Below, in pieces: positions 48,168-60,104 of a stretch of 64,000 nucleotides of DNA (position 1 is its first letter; each line of letters opens with the position of its first letter). The translations under genes were made by a program, and so were the position numbers. Source of the stretch: Marasmius tenuissimus (taxonomy: Eukaryota > Basidiomycota > Agaricomycetes > Agaricales > Marasmiaceae); NCBI GenBank assembly GCA_029532415.1, contig JAQOTA010000015.1, positions 1,116,001-1,180,000 of the forward strand. Direction: 5' to 3'. The notes below the pieces were generated by a model, which did no database searches, had not been told where the DNA came from, and saw only the letters and a list, made by a program, of their open reading frames with translations.

Positions 48168-49411
48168 ATGCTCAGGACACTCTCAAGGACGCGGAGTCAA
48201 ACTCAAACTGCCCCACGAAGGAGCAACAGTCGTCGACCACCTTCGATTCTCGTTACTGCAGTCGATTCGCCCACTTACCGCCGGAAACAGTCTTCACTCA
48301 CTCTTCCAACCGAGATCGTAGATAGGATCATCGAACTAGCATTGGCAGCTGTTGCTCAAGGAAACGATTTGTTTTCGTCCATCTCGTCTTTCTCCGTCGC
48401 TTCGGTCCATTTTCGTCGAATTTTCATGCGGAGGTTTCTCGAACGTGTTGATCTACGATCCAAGAAACACTGGAACTGGATATTCAAACTTGCTAGAAGA
48501 CATGGTATAAGGAATGGCGGAGATTGTGGCCTCGTCGAAATTAAGTGAGTATATGCGGTTGTTTGATGGTCGGGAGGGTTTCATCTGACACCATGGTTAT
48601 CCTACAGGTCCCTCGTCGCAGACTCTGGAACGGTCATTACCGAGTCTTCAAACCTCTCAGATCTTGTAAATCTGCGCAAGCTCAACCTCAGCTTCGAAGA
48701 AGAGGGTCCTTCAACTCAGCACACTTGTGTTACCGTCATCTTCAAGAATCTTCACTGCGCTTCCTCTCTTCAAGAGCTCAACCTCACCTTCCTGCCGCGT
48801 ATTGACATCACATTGCTTCGCTTGATATCAGACTCGTTTCCCCTACTCTCGAATCTTCATCTCAGTGCCACGGATCGCGTAGACAATTACAACATGATAG
48901 ATATATGCTGGTGCTGCTTCGAGGAACTTCTTTCTTGCTCATACCATGCTCCGATTCCCTACATGTTCTCGACGCCTGAGGGCCTAGCCGTACGTTCTCA
49001 AAATGATATGATTGCCCGACTCATCTCCGTTGATATTGACATCGTTTCCTGCAGACTGCCTTCGGACAAGCCCTACAGAAGCTCAAGAACCTGGAATGCC
49101 TGCATCTCGGAGTCTACCTCTCGGACGAGGAGTTATGGTGGAACCATATACCTTGCTGCAAGAGCGGTCAACCTGTCAGTCCTGAAAAGTGCAACAAATG
49201 TCAAGACCTTTACAGCCTGACCACACGCACGCGAGAGGATGCTGCGAGTACCGTCCTAGTCTCTGTTCTTCCTTCGCTTAGGCAGGTCAGCTGGAGCTCG
49301 TACTTCAATGTCAAATCGAAGCGTGAAGGCCAATTTATCGGAGATTCGGATGGACGCGTGTACTTCGATGTTCAGCAGGACGGCAGAGTACTTCGGAGGC
49401 GAGTTGATTGA
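48168..49411 (+). CDS. F-box protein with leucine-rich C-terminal region
   Basis: Three exons (48168-48544, 48608-48989, 49055-49411) give 371 residues. After a basic, Ser/Thr-rich lead, an F-box-like segment reads LTLPTEIVDRIIELAL, then SSFSVASVHFRRIFMRRFLE. The rest has irregular Leu-rich repeats (LVNLRKLNLSF, LQELNLTFLPRID, LEELLS-type, LKNLECLHLGVYLSDEELWW), as in the many Agaricomycete F-box/LRR proteins. It probably recruits substrates to an SCF ubiquitin ligase; the substrate is unknown. A CCKSG...EKCNKCQDLY stretch in exon 3 holds four Cys, which could bind metal. The ATG at 48168 was chosen because the upstream frame has no other ATG. Confidence 0.82.
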
Positions 49412-50033
49412 TTGGGTTGTTTATCGTTCCTTTTTCTGCTGCTTTGGACTGGATTATGATACTCCTGTTGTTGCTCTCGTTTGATTGCTTGCTATTCGTT
49501 ACACTAGTACCCCTCATACCAATACCCCCTGTATGTACGCATGAATGCGATCAAGGACGCTACCTTGTTATGAGGATGATGACTACAAAGTCTTCCATTA
49601 CTGTTCGAGAAGTGAACGTGTGGTAGCTTTTGGTGTCATTTCGTTTACTGCCGTCTGACTGAAGGCGCATTCTGTCCCTCGTCGTGAGTCGGTGTCACCA
49701 CCAGGACACATGTTATGGCCCTGGATTCTCGGAGAGTGAAAGACCACAGCGGCTCAACTAGGTGCTAGTATGCTACCCTGCAAACATCAATGGCCAAGTC
49801 ACAGAGCACCTTGACAATGGAATGTGATCGATCACCGAGTGACCACAGCGCGACCACAGAACAATGGACGAATGGCGGCGGCACACCCGTAAATGGAGAA
49901 CTATAGCCCAACGACCTCATATGCCACTTTTCATTATGGGTCGGTCTAAGCAGAAAGGTAGTTGCCGAGCTTGTACATAAAGGGCGGTCTACGACCACTT
50001 TTAGACGTCCACCGTCCTCCGCGTCCTCTTTCG
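49412..50033. other. intergenic spacer
   Basis: This spacer holds the 3' end of the F-box gene and the promoter of the next plus-strand gene. A TACATAAAGG sequence near 49974 may act as its TATA box. No gene is seen. Confidence 0.45.
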
Positions 50034-50960
50034 ATGATGTCCTCCACTAAAAGCAAGACCTCCGACTTTACCCATCTTTTCGAGCTGTTCGATCAGCTCA
50101 CATCACGTCGCAAGTCCACCACGACCAATAATGATGACTCCCAACCGGTTCCCGTACCAGAAGACTTGGAGCCAGTGTTCCGAAACCTCGTCACCCTTGT
50201 GAAAGCCCGGACCCGTACTCAACCAGGACCAAAGCCTGCCACACGCGCCCGGAGAAAGACCGTCTCGGTAGCTCCTGGTAGCAGCACCACCAACGCCTTC
50301 GATTCTGACTCAGAGGAGGTACCTTCATCAGAAGCTTTCCCTCTCGATGGCAAACAATACCCATTTACATTCAAGATGATGCTTCACAAACTCTACGAGT
50401 TGGAGGACTGGGGAAGGAAGGTTCAGGACGTTTTGGAGAGGTCGCAGAACGAGTATAAACCCTTGGCAGTTCAGGAGGGGGACGCCAAGAAGAAGGGTGC
50501 CGTCAAAGGACGGGAGATTCGTCCTCGCGTTGAGTTCGCGCCGGAAACGAACATACCCAAGAAGACAACTGTGGCCAGGACCGTAGGTCGTCCACGAAGC
50601 CACACAGTTGCTAGTATGAGTGGCAAGATGAAAGAACATGTCTCGCGCCCGGGGCTGGGATTTGCGGTACCAAAGTCGACCCAGGCGATCGACAAAGCCC
50701 GTAGCGAGGACACCAGGGTAGTCAAGAAACGATGCATTGGAAGACGCAAAAGCCTGGGGGGGAAGAGCGACTGGTTCTATGACGCTGCCGTTGCTTCTCG
50801 CGAGGTTGACGAAGGTCGTGGGTTCCCCACGGTGGGGAGGACGTCGAGGATGAATCCCGAAGCGGAATACAGCACTGGAGGGGGCAGACCAGTGATTGTT
50901 AGACGTAGAGTCATCTCTGTCGCTACTGCAAGCCCGTGGCATTCACCAGAACATGCATGA
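50034..50960 (+). CDS. unrecognised basic protein, single exon
   Basis: One open frame of 308 residues starts at the first ATG (MMSSTKSKTSD). I do not recognise it. The N-terminal FTHLFELFDQLTSRRKS looks helical. A basic linker (RARRKTVSV) and an acidic Ser patch (DSDSEEVPSSE) follow. The most ordered part is YPFTFKMMLHKLYELEDWGRKVQDVLERS, near residue 125. The rest is basic and low complexity, with KKRCIGRRKSLGG. Codon use is like the neighbouring genes, and the opposite-strand open frames lack motifs. A nuclear location is plausible from composition only. Confidence 0.7.
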   Translation: MMSSTKSKTSDFTHLFELFDQLTSRRKSTTTNNDDSQPVPVPEDLEPVFRNLVTLVKARTRTQPGPKPATRARRKTVSVAPGSSTTNAFDSDSEEVPSSEAFPLDGKQYPFTFKMMLHKLYELEDWGRKVQDVLERSQNEYKPLAVQEGDAKKKGAVKGREIRPRVEFAPETNIPKKTTVARTVGRPRSHTVASMSGKMKEHVSRPGLGFAVPKSTQAIDKARSEDTRVVKKRCIGRRKSLGGKSDWFYDAAVASREVDEGRGFPTVGRTSRMNPEAEYSTGGGRPVIVRRRVISVATASPWHSPEHA

Positions 50961-51772
50961 GTAAGCGGACTGGGGAATGGCGCCTCAGTGGTGCCGAGAT
51001 GTTTCATCCTTGTTCAAAAGTACAGGATACAGTATGCATTACATTCTAGGACTAAACAAGTAGTCAGCTATCCACAAAATCATCACATTATTGTAGTATT
51101 ACCTAGTACATAGCAATCGATTGTCGTAGGCCGAGGACTCCAGACACCCTTACATTCGTCGAACCACTATTTCGCTCTTTCGTTCTTTTTCGCCCGGAAC
51201 TTGCACGGAGGGGGTGACAGTGTTACATGCGCAGGACCATGTCAGAAACGCCGGCTCCACTTGCATCGGCGGAAAGTCTGTCCAGTGTCATCAGCTTTCC
51301 CAACGTCCATCAGTGTTTCAAAATCATATAGCAATAAGATTGGGGTACGAACTACACTAGCCATTTTCGAGGCCCAAGGTATCAAGTCGTATGGGCTTTT
51401 GAACATACACCAGCGCACCAATGCTAGAGAGATATCAATTGAGCCAATAAGACGACCAGGTGCTTGATGCGTAACACTGCTTCCATGGATCCAAAGCGCG
51501 CGCCCCAGGCTTGCCCTCCCGTCGATAATCACCGACTGTTGCTAGGCCGCCACGGACTAGCCAGATGGGGTATGTAGAAGGGTGGAGACTTGAAGGCGGG
51601 TAAATAGCCACCGGCAAATACTGTAGGTGGGGAGCATCTTGAATCTTCTGATGTATGTGCAAGTCGGCATAAAGCGCCCAGGCGCTCGCGGTAGCAAGTC
51701 GACCCCGACAAAACGGACGTAAAAACGTCATAGTGGCGAAATTCAAGTGGGGGAACATCGGAACTGGAGAGA
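50961..51772. other. convergent intergenic spacer
   Basis: This spacer lies between the stop of the basic protein gene (+) and the stop of the GNAT gene (-). Open frames of up to about 107 codons occur on the minus strand, but none has a motif or joins the GNAT gene. Confidence 0.45.
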
Positions 51773-53401
51773 TTAGAGCTGTCGAAGCCTCAATCGGATC
51801 GCATTTTTAGAAGCGGGAGACTGAGGGTCGACATAAGCATCGTAGAATCCAGTTATGAACTCCTCTGCCTTGAACCCAAAGCGGTTATACAGGAGCTGTT
51901 ACATGATTTACCCTCAGCCTCTTTCGTCACGGAGTTATGAAGAGGCTTACCATAGCCGGATTATTAGCAGAGACATGTAGGGTAATGTCCTTCCCAGGAT
52001 TTAATTTTATGAGATGAAAGAGCATCCACCTGATGTGGCAAGATGTCGGTCGTTGTTCAAATGTTAGTCTGCTATCGTCAAACGGAACCGAGAAAACTAG
52101 TAGACGCACGTAGCGATCTGAGAGTTGTCCCAGCCACTTTTGACAGCCAGGTAGGTGATGTAAGTCTCTCGAGGAGAACTGAGGATGGCGACTCCGACGA
52201 CGAGCTTCTTGTATAGCGCGACCACAGTACATTTTTCGGGAGAATAATCAAGCGAATCAGCCACTGGGATGAACGAGTACGTTTCAATGGTTGTTGTGCA
52301 TAGAATAAGACCCCCCGTACCGTTGATTCCGCTCCAGAAAGAGCGCTCTAAAAGGTCGTGTACCTGGTCTAGATGCACAGCCTGTAGTGTCGCATATGTG
52401 ATGGGTGCAAACTCTTCCATTGGTTGGTCTTTTCCAGAACTACCAGGAAACAAGTCGGAAGCGTAATGATTGAATAGACATCATAGAATGTGCAGGCAAC
52501 ATCTGACGTACTGAGATAGTCGGTAATGCTCACGTATATCATCCATTAGATTCATCCAGGGCGTTCGTGTAGACCAATCGACTGAGATTAGGTTTGAAGC
52601 AGCAGGGCCGAATCCATGTAGCCGTGATAGAAAACTCCTCTCGTACGGGGTCGAATGGATCAGTGTCAAGCGATCCACTATGTTTGATTTTTCCGCGTTT
52701 TCTGACACCTTGATTTCAGGTTGGCTGAGAAGCTCCTCGTTTGTAAAGAAAGCCGATGTTGAGATCAAAGCTTGGTCGAGTCGTTCTGGTACACTAGTTC
52801 GACGGCGTTGCTTCAAGGCAAGTTCAATCGAGATTCTCGGAGGCAATATCCAGCACGCACCCTTTCGACCCCAAGTTTTCTGAGTGCTATAGCCTCTAGA
52901 TAACCCATCCCATGACTGTCTTGAGATAGATTGTTCTCGAAAGAAACGACTTCTGCACGCGTCATCCGACGCAGCGAACTTCCAGTACCCTTCAAAGTGG
53001 ATTCTCCTCAGCGAATTCGGTGACGGTAAAGACAGATTCCAGATACTGCCGTACATCGTCATTGCTCAGCACTGTAAAATTCGTGTTCCTCTCTTGAAGA
53101 TATTCCTCCAGCAATGGATCAATGAGCTCCTCAAACGAACAGTCTTCATCCTCACTTTCAGCCATACGGTGCGTCATCTGAAAAAGAGGTTCGAAAGAGA
53201 CCGTAGGTGTGTCCTTTTTCACAACATATCGCCCCTCGTCGAGTTTTCTTCTTTTGCTTTGGGATTTCTTTCGTGCTCGAGCCTGTCAAAGAAAGTTCAT
53301 TCGGGGGTCAACAGCGAGGATTGGAAGAAGAGCCGTTATACCTTCCGGCTGTTCGTGGCCTCTATAAATTCGTCTGAGTCGCTTGACGGTTCTGAGACCA
53401 T
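51773..53401 (-). CDS. GNAT acetyltransferase, KAT14/CSRP2BP-like
   Basis: The C-terminal exons are clear: one ending at 52321, then 52110-52263, 51951-52029 and 51773-51895. They read WSGINVADSLDYSPEKCTVV, ALYKKLVVGVAILSS, TYITYLAVKSGWDNSQIAT, DITLHVSANNPAMLLYNRFG and YVDPQSPASKNAIRLRL, which match the GNAT domain of animal KAT14 (CSRP2BP). The N-terminus starts at 53401 (exon 1, 53342-53401) and continues from 53282 in a basic frame (KKSQSKRRKLDEGRY). A central region around 52550-53030 reads IHFEGYWKFAASDDACRSRF and GRKGACWILPPRISI. Joining exon 2 to this central region is unresolved, because the two frames overlap at about 52992-53062 without a good intron. The likely role is protein acetylation in the nucleus. 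Confidence 0.75.
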
Positions 53402-53663
53402 GTTGTTTCGAGTCTTGACCTACAGGGGTAATCTTTGAGAGTGCTGAATCAGAACAGGCGCGGAATGAGATTCAGAGTGAGAGGTTATTTTTGCCGCCCG
53501 GCAACCGAGCGGCGTTTCCTGTTCAAGTTGTAGCGTACGTAGTCACTAGTCAGCACTTATCCTGCCAACCAAGGTCCAATACCATTCTGTTTCTTGTTTT
53601 CTGCTTTTCCTTTGCTTTTCCTTTTCGAGTCCACACTGGACCCTCGAATAAACCTACAAAACA

Positions 53664-53849
53664 ATGGCTTACTTCGGCCTGCCCGGTGGTATGTAAATCC
53701 AACTTGCACTGAATCGAACGTAAACCTGAGCCTCTCACCTGCTCTCACTACAAGGAGACACTTTCCCACAGAGGCTAAAGTCCGCCGTAATTCTGCTCGT
53801 TGTGTTGATCGTCCTCGGTCTCGCTATCTCAAACCGCATCGCTCAGTGA
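53664..53849 (+). CDS. 39-residue single-TM protein
   Basis: Two exons (53664-53688, 53755-53849) joined by a GTATGT...CAAG intron of 66 nt encode 39 residues. They begin MAYFGLPGGDTFPQR and continue into a hydrophobic helix (AVILLVVLIVLGLAI) with a short SNRIAQ tail. I do not recognise the family. The stop codon at 53847-53849 is only 7 nt before the ATG of the next gene on the same strand, so both may lie on one transcript. It is too short to be convincing by length alone. The consensus splice sites, clean membrane helix and start context support it. Confidence 0.6.
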
Positions 53850-53856
53850 CCCTCAA

Positions 53857-54775
53857 ATGTCAAGGACCGTAGGTCTTTTTGACCGACCTTTCATCCGCTT
53901 GCCAGAACCTCATGCGAATCTTGTCATTGCCACCCCAAGTCTGGATGACGTAGACTCCAGTGTCCGGATTGTGAACAACCCTAGAGTCTTGAAATGGGTT
54001 CTAGGCTCCACGTCTCCTTACACAACCAAACGAGCCGAAGATTGGATCAATGGAGTGAAGAAAATCTCGGAGGAATTGCTACAGGCACCGTTGAATGCCC
54101 ACGTTGATGGTTGTCCGTTCAGACATATCATGGACTTGGAGGCAGATGGTACCTGCGAGTTCATTGGCGACATAGGTATCTCCAGGTCGAACTGGACTGA
54201 TATTACGGACCAAGAAGAACGACGACGTTTGCTCGAAGAGAATAGCTTGCGGCCGGTAGGAGAGCAAGCCATACTTTTCCAGGTTGGTTGTACGTTGTTT
54301 TTCGGCTTCACTGTCGATACGACGGTCCTGCTAATGATCCTTTCTTTCCAGATTACCTATCTCCTGCCTATCAGGGAAGAGGAATCATGACGAGTGCTCT
54401 ATCTACCCTGCTAACACAGTGGGCCATCCCTCGTATGAACGCCCATAAAATCAAGGCCACTTTGTTCCAGGGCAACCTTGGCAGTCGCGCGGTCCTGACC
54501 AGGAACGGGTTCACTCAGATTCGTAAAGTAGAGAAGTACAAGGAACTCGATGGCGATATCACCGACTTGTTTGTTTTTGAGTGGACACGAGACCAGGTGA
54601 GCTGTCTGCGACACAACACTCACGATTAACGATTCACACCGCCGTTCAGGTCGCACCATGCCCTCCATCTGCAACAGGGGAGGATCTGGCTTCGCATCTT
54701 GCCTACCAATGTCCACACGGTGACGAAGCAGTACCGCTCCAATCAACATCTTCAGGTCTCAAGACTAGTGTTTGA
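53857..54775 (+). CDS. GNAT acetyltransferase, RimJ/RimL-like
   Basis: Three exons (53857-54289, 54352-54596, 54650-54775) give 267 residues. The fold can be followed from LVIATPSLDDVDSSVRIVNN through CEFIGDIGISRSN to the acetyl-CoA-binding motif YLSPAYQGRGIMTSAL and then IKATLFQGNLGSRAVLTRNG, typical of cytosolic GNATs that modify protein N-termini or small amines. The first intron splits the Tyr codon just before the motif. The last exon adds a Cys/Pro/Ser-rich tail without a known domain; reading through its intron instead would end the protein ten residues after DQ. The gene starts 7 nt after the 39-residue protein gene. Confidence 0.87.
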
Positions 54776-55040
54776 GGTACCACTTGCCAGAATTACTAAG
54801 TACGTAGTCGAGGCTTCCAGCTGGTTGAGGTCGGTCATGATGGGAGTCAGTAGTCCTTCGCTTGACAGGACGTGATCTGTGCTCGCAAGATCAAGGAAAA
54901 TATAAATATCGATATCGCGAAGATTGTCTTGCCTATAGATTGTGACGTGAATCAAGTGACGCAGTTCGACTGAGATTGTGGGCTCCTGTAGGTCATCTCT
55001 GAGAGCCTTCCCACGCATTCCCCCTCCTCCATTGACGACG

Positions 55041-57569
55041 ATGTCGACGCGCAAACTCAAACGCAACATCTCAAACGATCCGCAGAACGATGCTACATCC
55101 AAGAAACCAAAAATTCGAAGGCCTCAACCACTTCAATCTAAATTCCCCTCTCATTCTTATGAAACACCTCACCCAACATCACAATCTCAATCCGAAGTCT
55201 ACAAGCTTCCTTCTTCTGTTGGTGAACCCGTTTCACCTTCCGATTTCTCACCGGTGCCGAAGAAAGCCGTTAGGAAGATCGGCTCTACCAACCTGAAGGA
55301 GAATGCTGGGAAGAGCCCATTTGCGAAGGAAAGGTTCAACAAGAAAAAATATGGCAAGAACAAGAGTCAAAAGGGGACTTCTCGCGCCCTAGAGAGTCCA
55401 TTCATCCCCTCCTCTCCAGCCTCGGGCGGTGTCGACGTTGATGACGAACCCAACGAGAACGCGAAGACTGGCAAACGTGGTCTTTCTGACACTGGCTACG
55501 ACCCAAACGTCCTCGGTTTAGGCACTGGTATCGCACGAACTCAAGAATCACCGATCAAAGCACGGCGTCCATCTGCTCCCACACCTCCTCGCAGATCCGA
55601 GTGGAAGCTTGTTCAGAACAATAACGCGTCAGCTGTAGATCTTGGTCTCGTTGACACTGGCGGTGGTGGACTTGCCCAGGACTTCAACGAGCAAGAGAGA
55701 GTGGGATTCGGCTTCCAGAGGGATCCAAATCATTCTATCAACTTCAACAGACCTCCTTCTCAGCTCTCGTTGTATGACTATAATCGCACTCTCACCTATG
55801 AAAGTTCTCCCCATCAGGACGGCTTCTTTGCTGGTATTCGTGACGAATCTACTCCCTTCAAACTGCCTTCTTTGTTCAATCCTCCATCCATTGCTCAGGC
55901 TCAGGCTCAGGCCCAGGTTTTCCATCGTCCAGTGCTCGGAGGATCGGTCTCATCGGCATCGATGCTTCTTTCCCGGGACCTTGGAGATGTCGTTTCCGAT
56001 ACGGACACAGACTCCGACTCATGCGGTTGGGACTCGGACGAAGATATGGATCAAGGGAACACTCGTAATGGGACTCACGGTGACTCGAACTTCCAAAGCC
56101 TCAAACTCGCATCTCGAACAAGGGCTAGGTCTAGTGATGGAAGTGGTTATGCGACGCCATCAGCCGAGGACTCCGAAGATGACGAAAACGACAGCCAAAG
56201 ATCCCCTTGGGTCGAGGACTCGCTGATATCAGCCCCCGATACTCGTGACTGGAGAGCTCCGGCTCAAAAACGTGGGTATATGCACGACATTAAGAGCGAA
56301 AAAGATGTTGAAACCGGCAGGTGGGGAGGATTTGGAGAGCGCGTTGGGGAGTATATTCGATTCACTTATTATTGGTGAGTAATATGGTCCAGCATTCAGA
56401 GGATTGAACTTATTTGACACGTAGTAACTTCTGCTTCAGATGACGGGACCACAGTTGAGGAGAGTAAGCAGCGATCACCGTCCGGATCTCACATCCCAGG
56501 TGCACGCCAACTACCCCCACTCACCAGGGCAGACATACCACATGCGACAATATTGAGGACGCGTTCACTGGGCGATAGCAACGACCTCCCTACGAGCCCG
56601 GCCACTGCAACCAACGCTGCTCCTGCTGTCGTCGCTGCCCCACCACTAGCTCTTACTAGAAGAACTAGAAGCGGCACCGTCGTGGCAGCGACAAGCTCTA
56701 TACCTGCTCTCGCCCCAGCTCTCCCCGTTATCTCTGGTGTGTTTAGGCGAACGAGGAGCGGAACAGTCGTTTCTGGAAAAGTGGAAAAACTGGGTGTGGG
56801 AACGGCTACTGATGGGTTGGCCTCTGGCAACCACGCTATCCCTACTACGGCTTCCACTTCCAGTCTACCTCCACGCCGCACGCGTAGCGGCACAGTTGTG
56901 CTGGCGACTGCCGTCTCTGCTTCCTCTGAGCGCGACAAAGTAGCCCCTAACGGTTCGAATACCGGTACTGGCCTGTTTGGGACGAGGAGGACGAGGAGTG
57001 GAAATATCCAAGTTCCGCCTAGTTTATCGTTGGTCGGCGAGGCTGCGGGTCAAGCTCCTTCACTTGCTCCCGCTCTACCTGCTCGTAGATCGAGGAGTGG
57101 TAGTATTGCAGCCTTGGCGAACACGGTCGGCGCCAAGTTGGCCAGCTTGCCACTTCCAGGAACTGGAATGTTGCACCGTGCGAGAAGTGGGACTGTGGTG
57201 AAAGCACCTACGCTCCCAAGTGTCGAGAACCCGCCCAGCAGAGAAACCGGCGCCAACGACGTTGAAATGGATGATGGGGTTGTGGATGGCAGGTCCTGCG
57301 CTGGGGACGGGGACGGGGGCCGTGGGGATGGGCCTCGGTCATCGCCAGACCAGTTGGACTTCTTTGCTCGCATGTTACCGGACAGCCCGCATATGACGGG
57401 TGTCAGGGAACGAGGGACAGAGCCTCGAATTCGACGCGGCGGGCCACGGAGTGGCATGGCCCTCGGAAAGGGAAAGTCCAAGTCGCGCCTCGTGGCTGCT
57501 GATGCGATGGATATCGATGGGGATGCTGAGCTATCGGACGACCCACTGCTGTTGAAGCCGAAGGTTTGA
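55041..57569 (+). CDS. unrecognised nuclear-type protein with RxRSGT repeats
   Basis: Exon 1 (55041 to about 56374) encodes 444 residues: basic, Ser/Pro-rich, with AKERFNKKKYGKNKSQKG, a Gln-Ala run near 55890 and an acidic DTDTDSDSCGWDSDEDMD. Exon 2 (about 56440-57569) encodes about 376 residues and holds six copies of an RRTRSGTVV-like motif spaced 20-45 residues apart, ending in an acidic tail. RxRSGT looks like a recurring basophilic-kinase phosphorylation site. Exon 2 has no useful ATG of its own, so it should be part of this gene. However, the obvious donor (GTGAGT at 56375) and acceptor (CAG ending 56439) are one base out of phase. The true junction, or a damaged frame, remains open. 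Confidence 0.62.
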
Positions 57570-60104
57570 AGCTTGAAGCTTGGTGATGATTTTGCCTTGG
57601 GTCTATCTGGGTCTGTACAGTTGTGATGTGGTGTGTCCGAAGTGTGGCTGGGCGGCAAGACCCAAGGATTTACCCCTTTGTCCCGCTTCTTCCTCGAATG
57701 CTGCTTTCTCTTACGGTCAATTGAATAGCTATTCTATCGACCCCTCCGTGTTCGCATTCGTTATTGTTTCTATCATCCATCATACCTTCCTTCCGGTCTT
57801 CATTCCCGTTTCAATTTCTCCTTTTGTGTTGTTGTCGAGCTAACAATACCAGGTTTTGCCCCTTCATAAGATCCCTGGAGCATGGTTCCTCGTTTTCTCC
57901 TGCATAGCTGTCCCTCGTTTCTTTCCATTCCTTCATCTTACATCACCCTCTGTCGCTGTGTTTGACGTAGTATACCCGGAATGACTATAGTTGTACTACA
58001 TATGTGTTCCTTACGTTCTGGGCTTTCTCAGCGTTCATCATATCAGTCCTGTTTTTCGATTTATACCTAACGTGGGTTACATCGTTCCTTGCCGATCGTC
58101 GTGGGCTTTTCGGTGGCCGAAGGTTGTTCCAATAAGCGCATAATCTGAGCCACTGGAATGTAGTTTTCCCGAATTTCATGGACGCGTTTTGAGAGTTCCA
58201 ACACGGACAATATCACCATGCATTCTTGTTATTTCGGGAGCGGCACCAACCGCAAGCCCGATGAGTACGCGCCGAGTGCAGCCCATCACAGTACCCCGAC
58301 TCCCCGTAAGGAATTCGGAGCCAATTTTTGATAAGAGTTTGGGCACGAAAGTTCAACAATCATTTCGAAGAAAAAAGGAATATCAGAAATCGCACTGGCA
58401 GGGGTCCCACCGCAACGTTATCCGTGATGGTGCTGTCATGAAGCTGTTGGGTTTTTGTTCCGTCTGTTTTAGGACTACGAGGAGAGGGCGGATCGTCAAA
58501 TATATTACACGTTCACCCGTGGGTATGTCACTTGTGTCGTTTGATCCATGGGCACGGTGTACCAAATAAGGCAACAAAACTTCCCGTTTTGGAACGATCG
58601 ACAACTCACCCTGGCTCAAAGTTGCCCAGTGCTAAAGTGTCTGTGCAGGTTGCAGATGAGCCGGCAGTGTGCGCATGTGCAGACTGCATTTAAACATACG
58701 CACCTATTCATCCAGGGCGGGCCCTTTGATTGCCAGAGGCGGTGGATAATCGCCATGATAGGTCTTGGCGAGGTTGGGCCGGTGGCTCTCTTGAACGGCC
58801 GTTTATGGGTATATGCTCAAACAAATGGTGTGGACGGGCGGAGGTCAAATGTGGTGTTCAACGAGCCCAAGTACTGCGGCGAATTCAAGGACCCACGCGG
58901 ATGGACGTAGGTCTCCAGACAAAAACGGCAGACACTGTATGAAAATTTTCTCTGGCACCTCAGCGCTCATGTTCACCATCCTTAGTCGTATAGAAATGTT
59001 GCATATGGACACGTTTGACACGTACGCATAGATGATATAGCGCGTGGGCTGCCATATAGTAGTAGCGCCAGCTTCGAGGTCTGATCTCAACTTACATACG
59101 TGCGGAATTGAGCAAGACCGACGTACCACAAGCTACGACCTTTTAGTAGGAGCAGCCCAGCTCTCATGAGCTGACTTACCAGATGGTGACTGATCGAGAT
59201 TCTGAAGAGCTCGGGAACCCAAAAGTCGACTAGCTGGATGCAATCCTTCCCGACATCGGGCTGTGTTGTTCCTTAGATACGATTGTGTAGGATTGTCTCC
59301 GAGGTGAGCGAAAATTTCAGAGTCCTGGGAGTCGCCGTCAGCATCGCAAGTGTGTCCTGCTATTATGCTCTTCTGATTTTCTACCGAATATTACCTATCT
59401 GCTTCGCCTCGACCACACCGTACACGCTCAATCTCCGGTCGCATAAGTAGTGGGCCCGGCAATCTACTGGTGATAGCTCTTTCGACTTGGCCACTTCACT
59501 CAGAGGCCCCGTTTGATGCGAATGCGATAGGTCAGCCTGTCGATGATCAGAACTGTCCGTTCTGAAAACTAACGGAGAGAGATAAACGAATGCCAATGAC
59601 ACGTCATTCGGCGGGAAACAAAATATATACATGGTGGTAGAGTGTAATGATCTAGATTCTGAATGCACCGTCGGCGGTCCGTCGCGTCTTTTGAAGACAT
59701 ATTCAAAGCACAAAAACATACGGCGAACTCGTCTTTTGTGCCCTTCGAGAACGCCACCCCACTCAAGTCCATCCATTTAGCCTCTATCGTCCTGAGGAAG
59801 TCGAAGCTGAGGTTGAGCTGGCCCCGTTTCAGAATTGACTGCGGGTTCGTTCAATTCAATCCGTCAACGGTTTACTTTACGAATGACCAGGCCAGTTGCT
59901 GGCCCGAAGTAACGGTCTGAGGGGTCCAACAGCTAAGACCTGGTTGACAGTCAGTATCGTTGGGCTTCGCCTCATCGTATTACCACTATTAACACTGGAT
60001 AAATTATTACATGGAAATAATATAATAGCGCCCGTGTATACTGCAACTGGGAAAGTAGAAATACACTATTATTGATACAGATCTATTTCGTAGGTCTGGG
60101 CTCA
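57570..60104. other. gene-poor stretch, no gene supported
   Basis: This is about 2.5 kb between the repeat protein gene (+) and the 3' end of the 7-TM gene (-). Frames of up to about 130 codons occur on both strands but have no motif, and I could not build a spliced model. No tRNA or repeat is seen. Confidence 0.45.

Noticed and set aside
57050..57658. A 202-codon minus-strand frame rich in Ser and Pro
   Set aside because: It lies opposite the RxRSGT repeats, and its composition follows from them.
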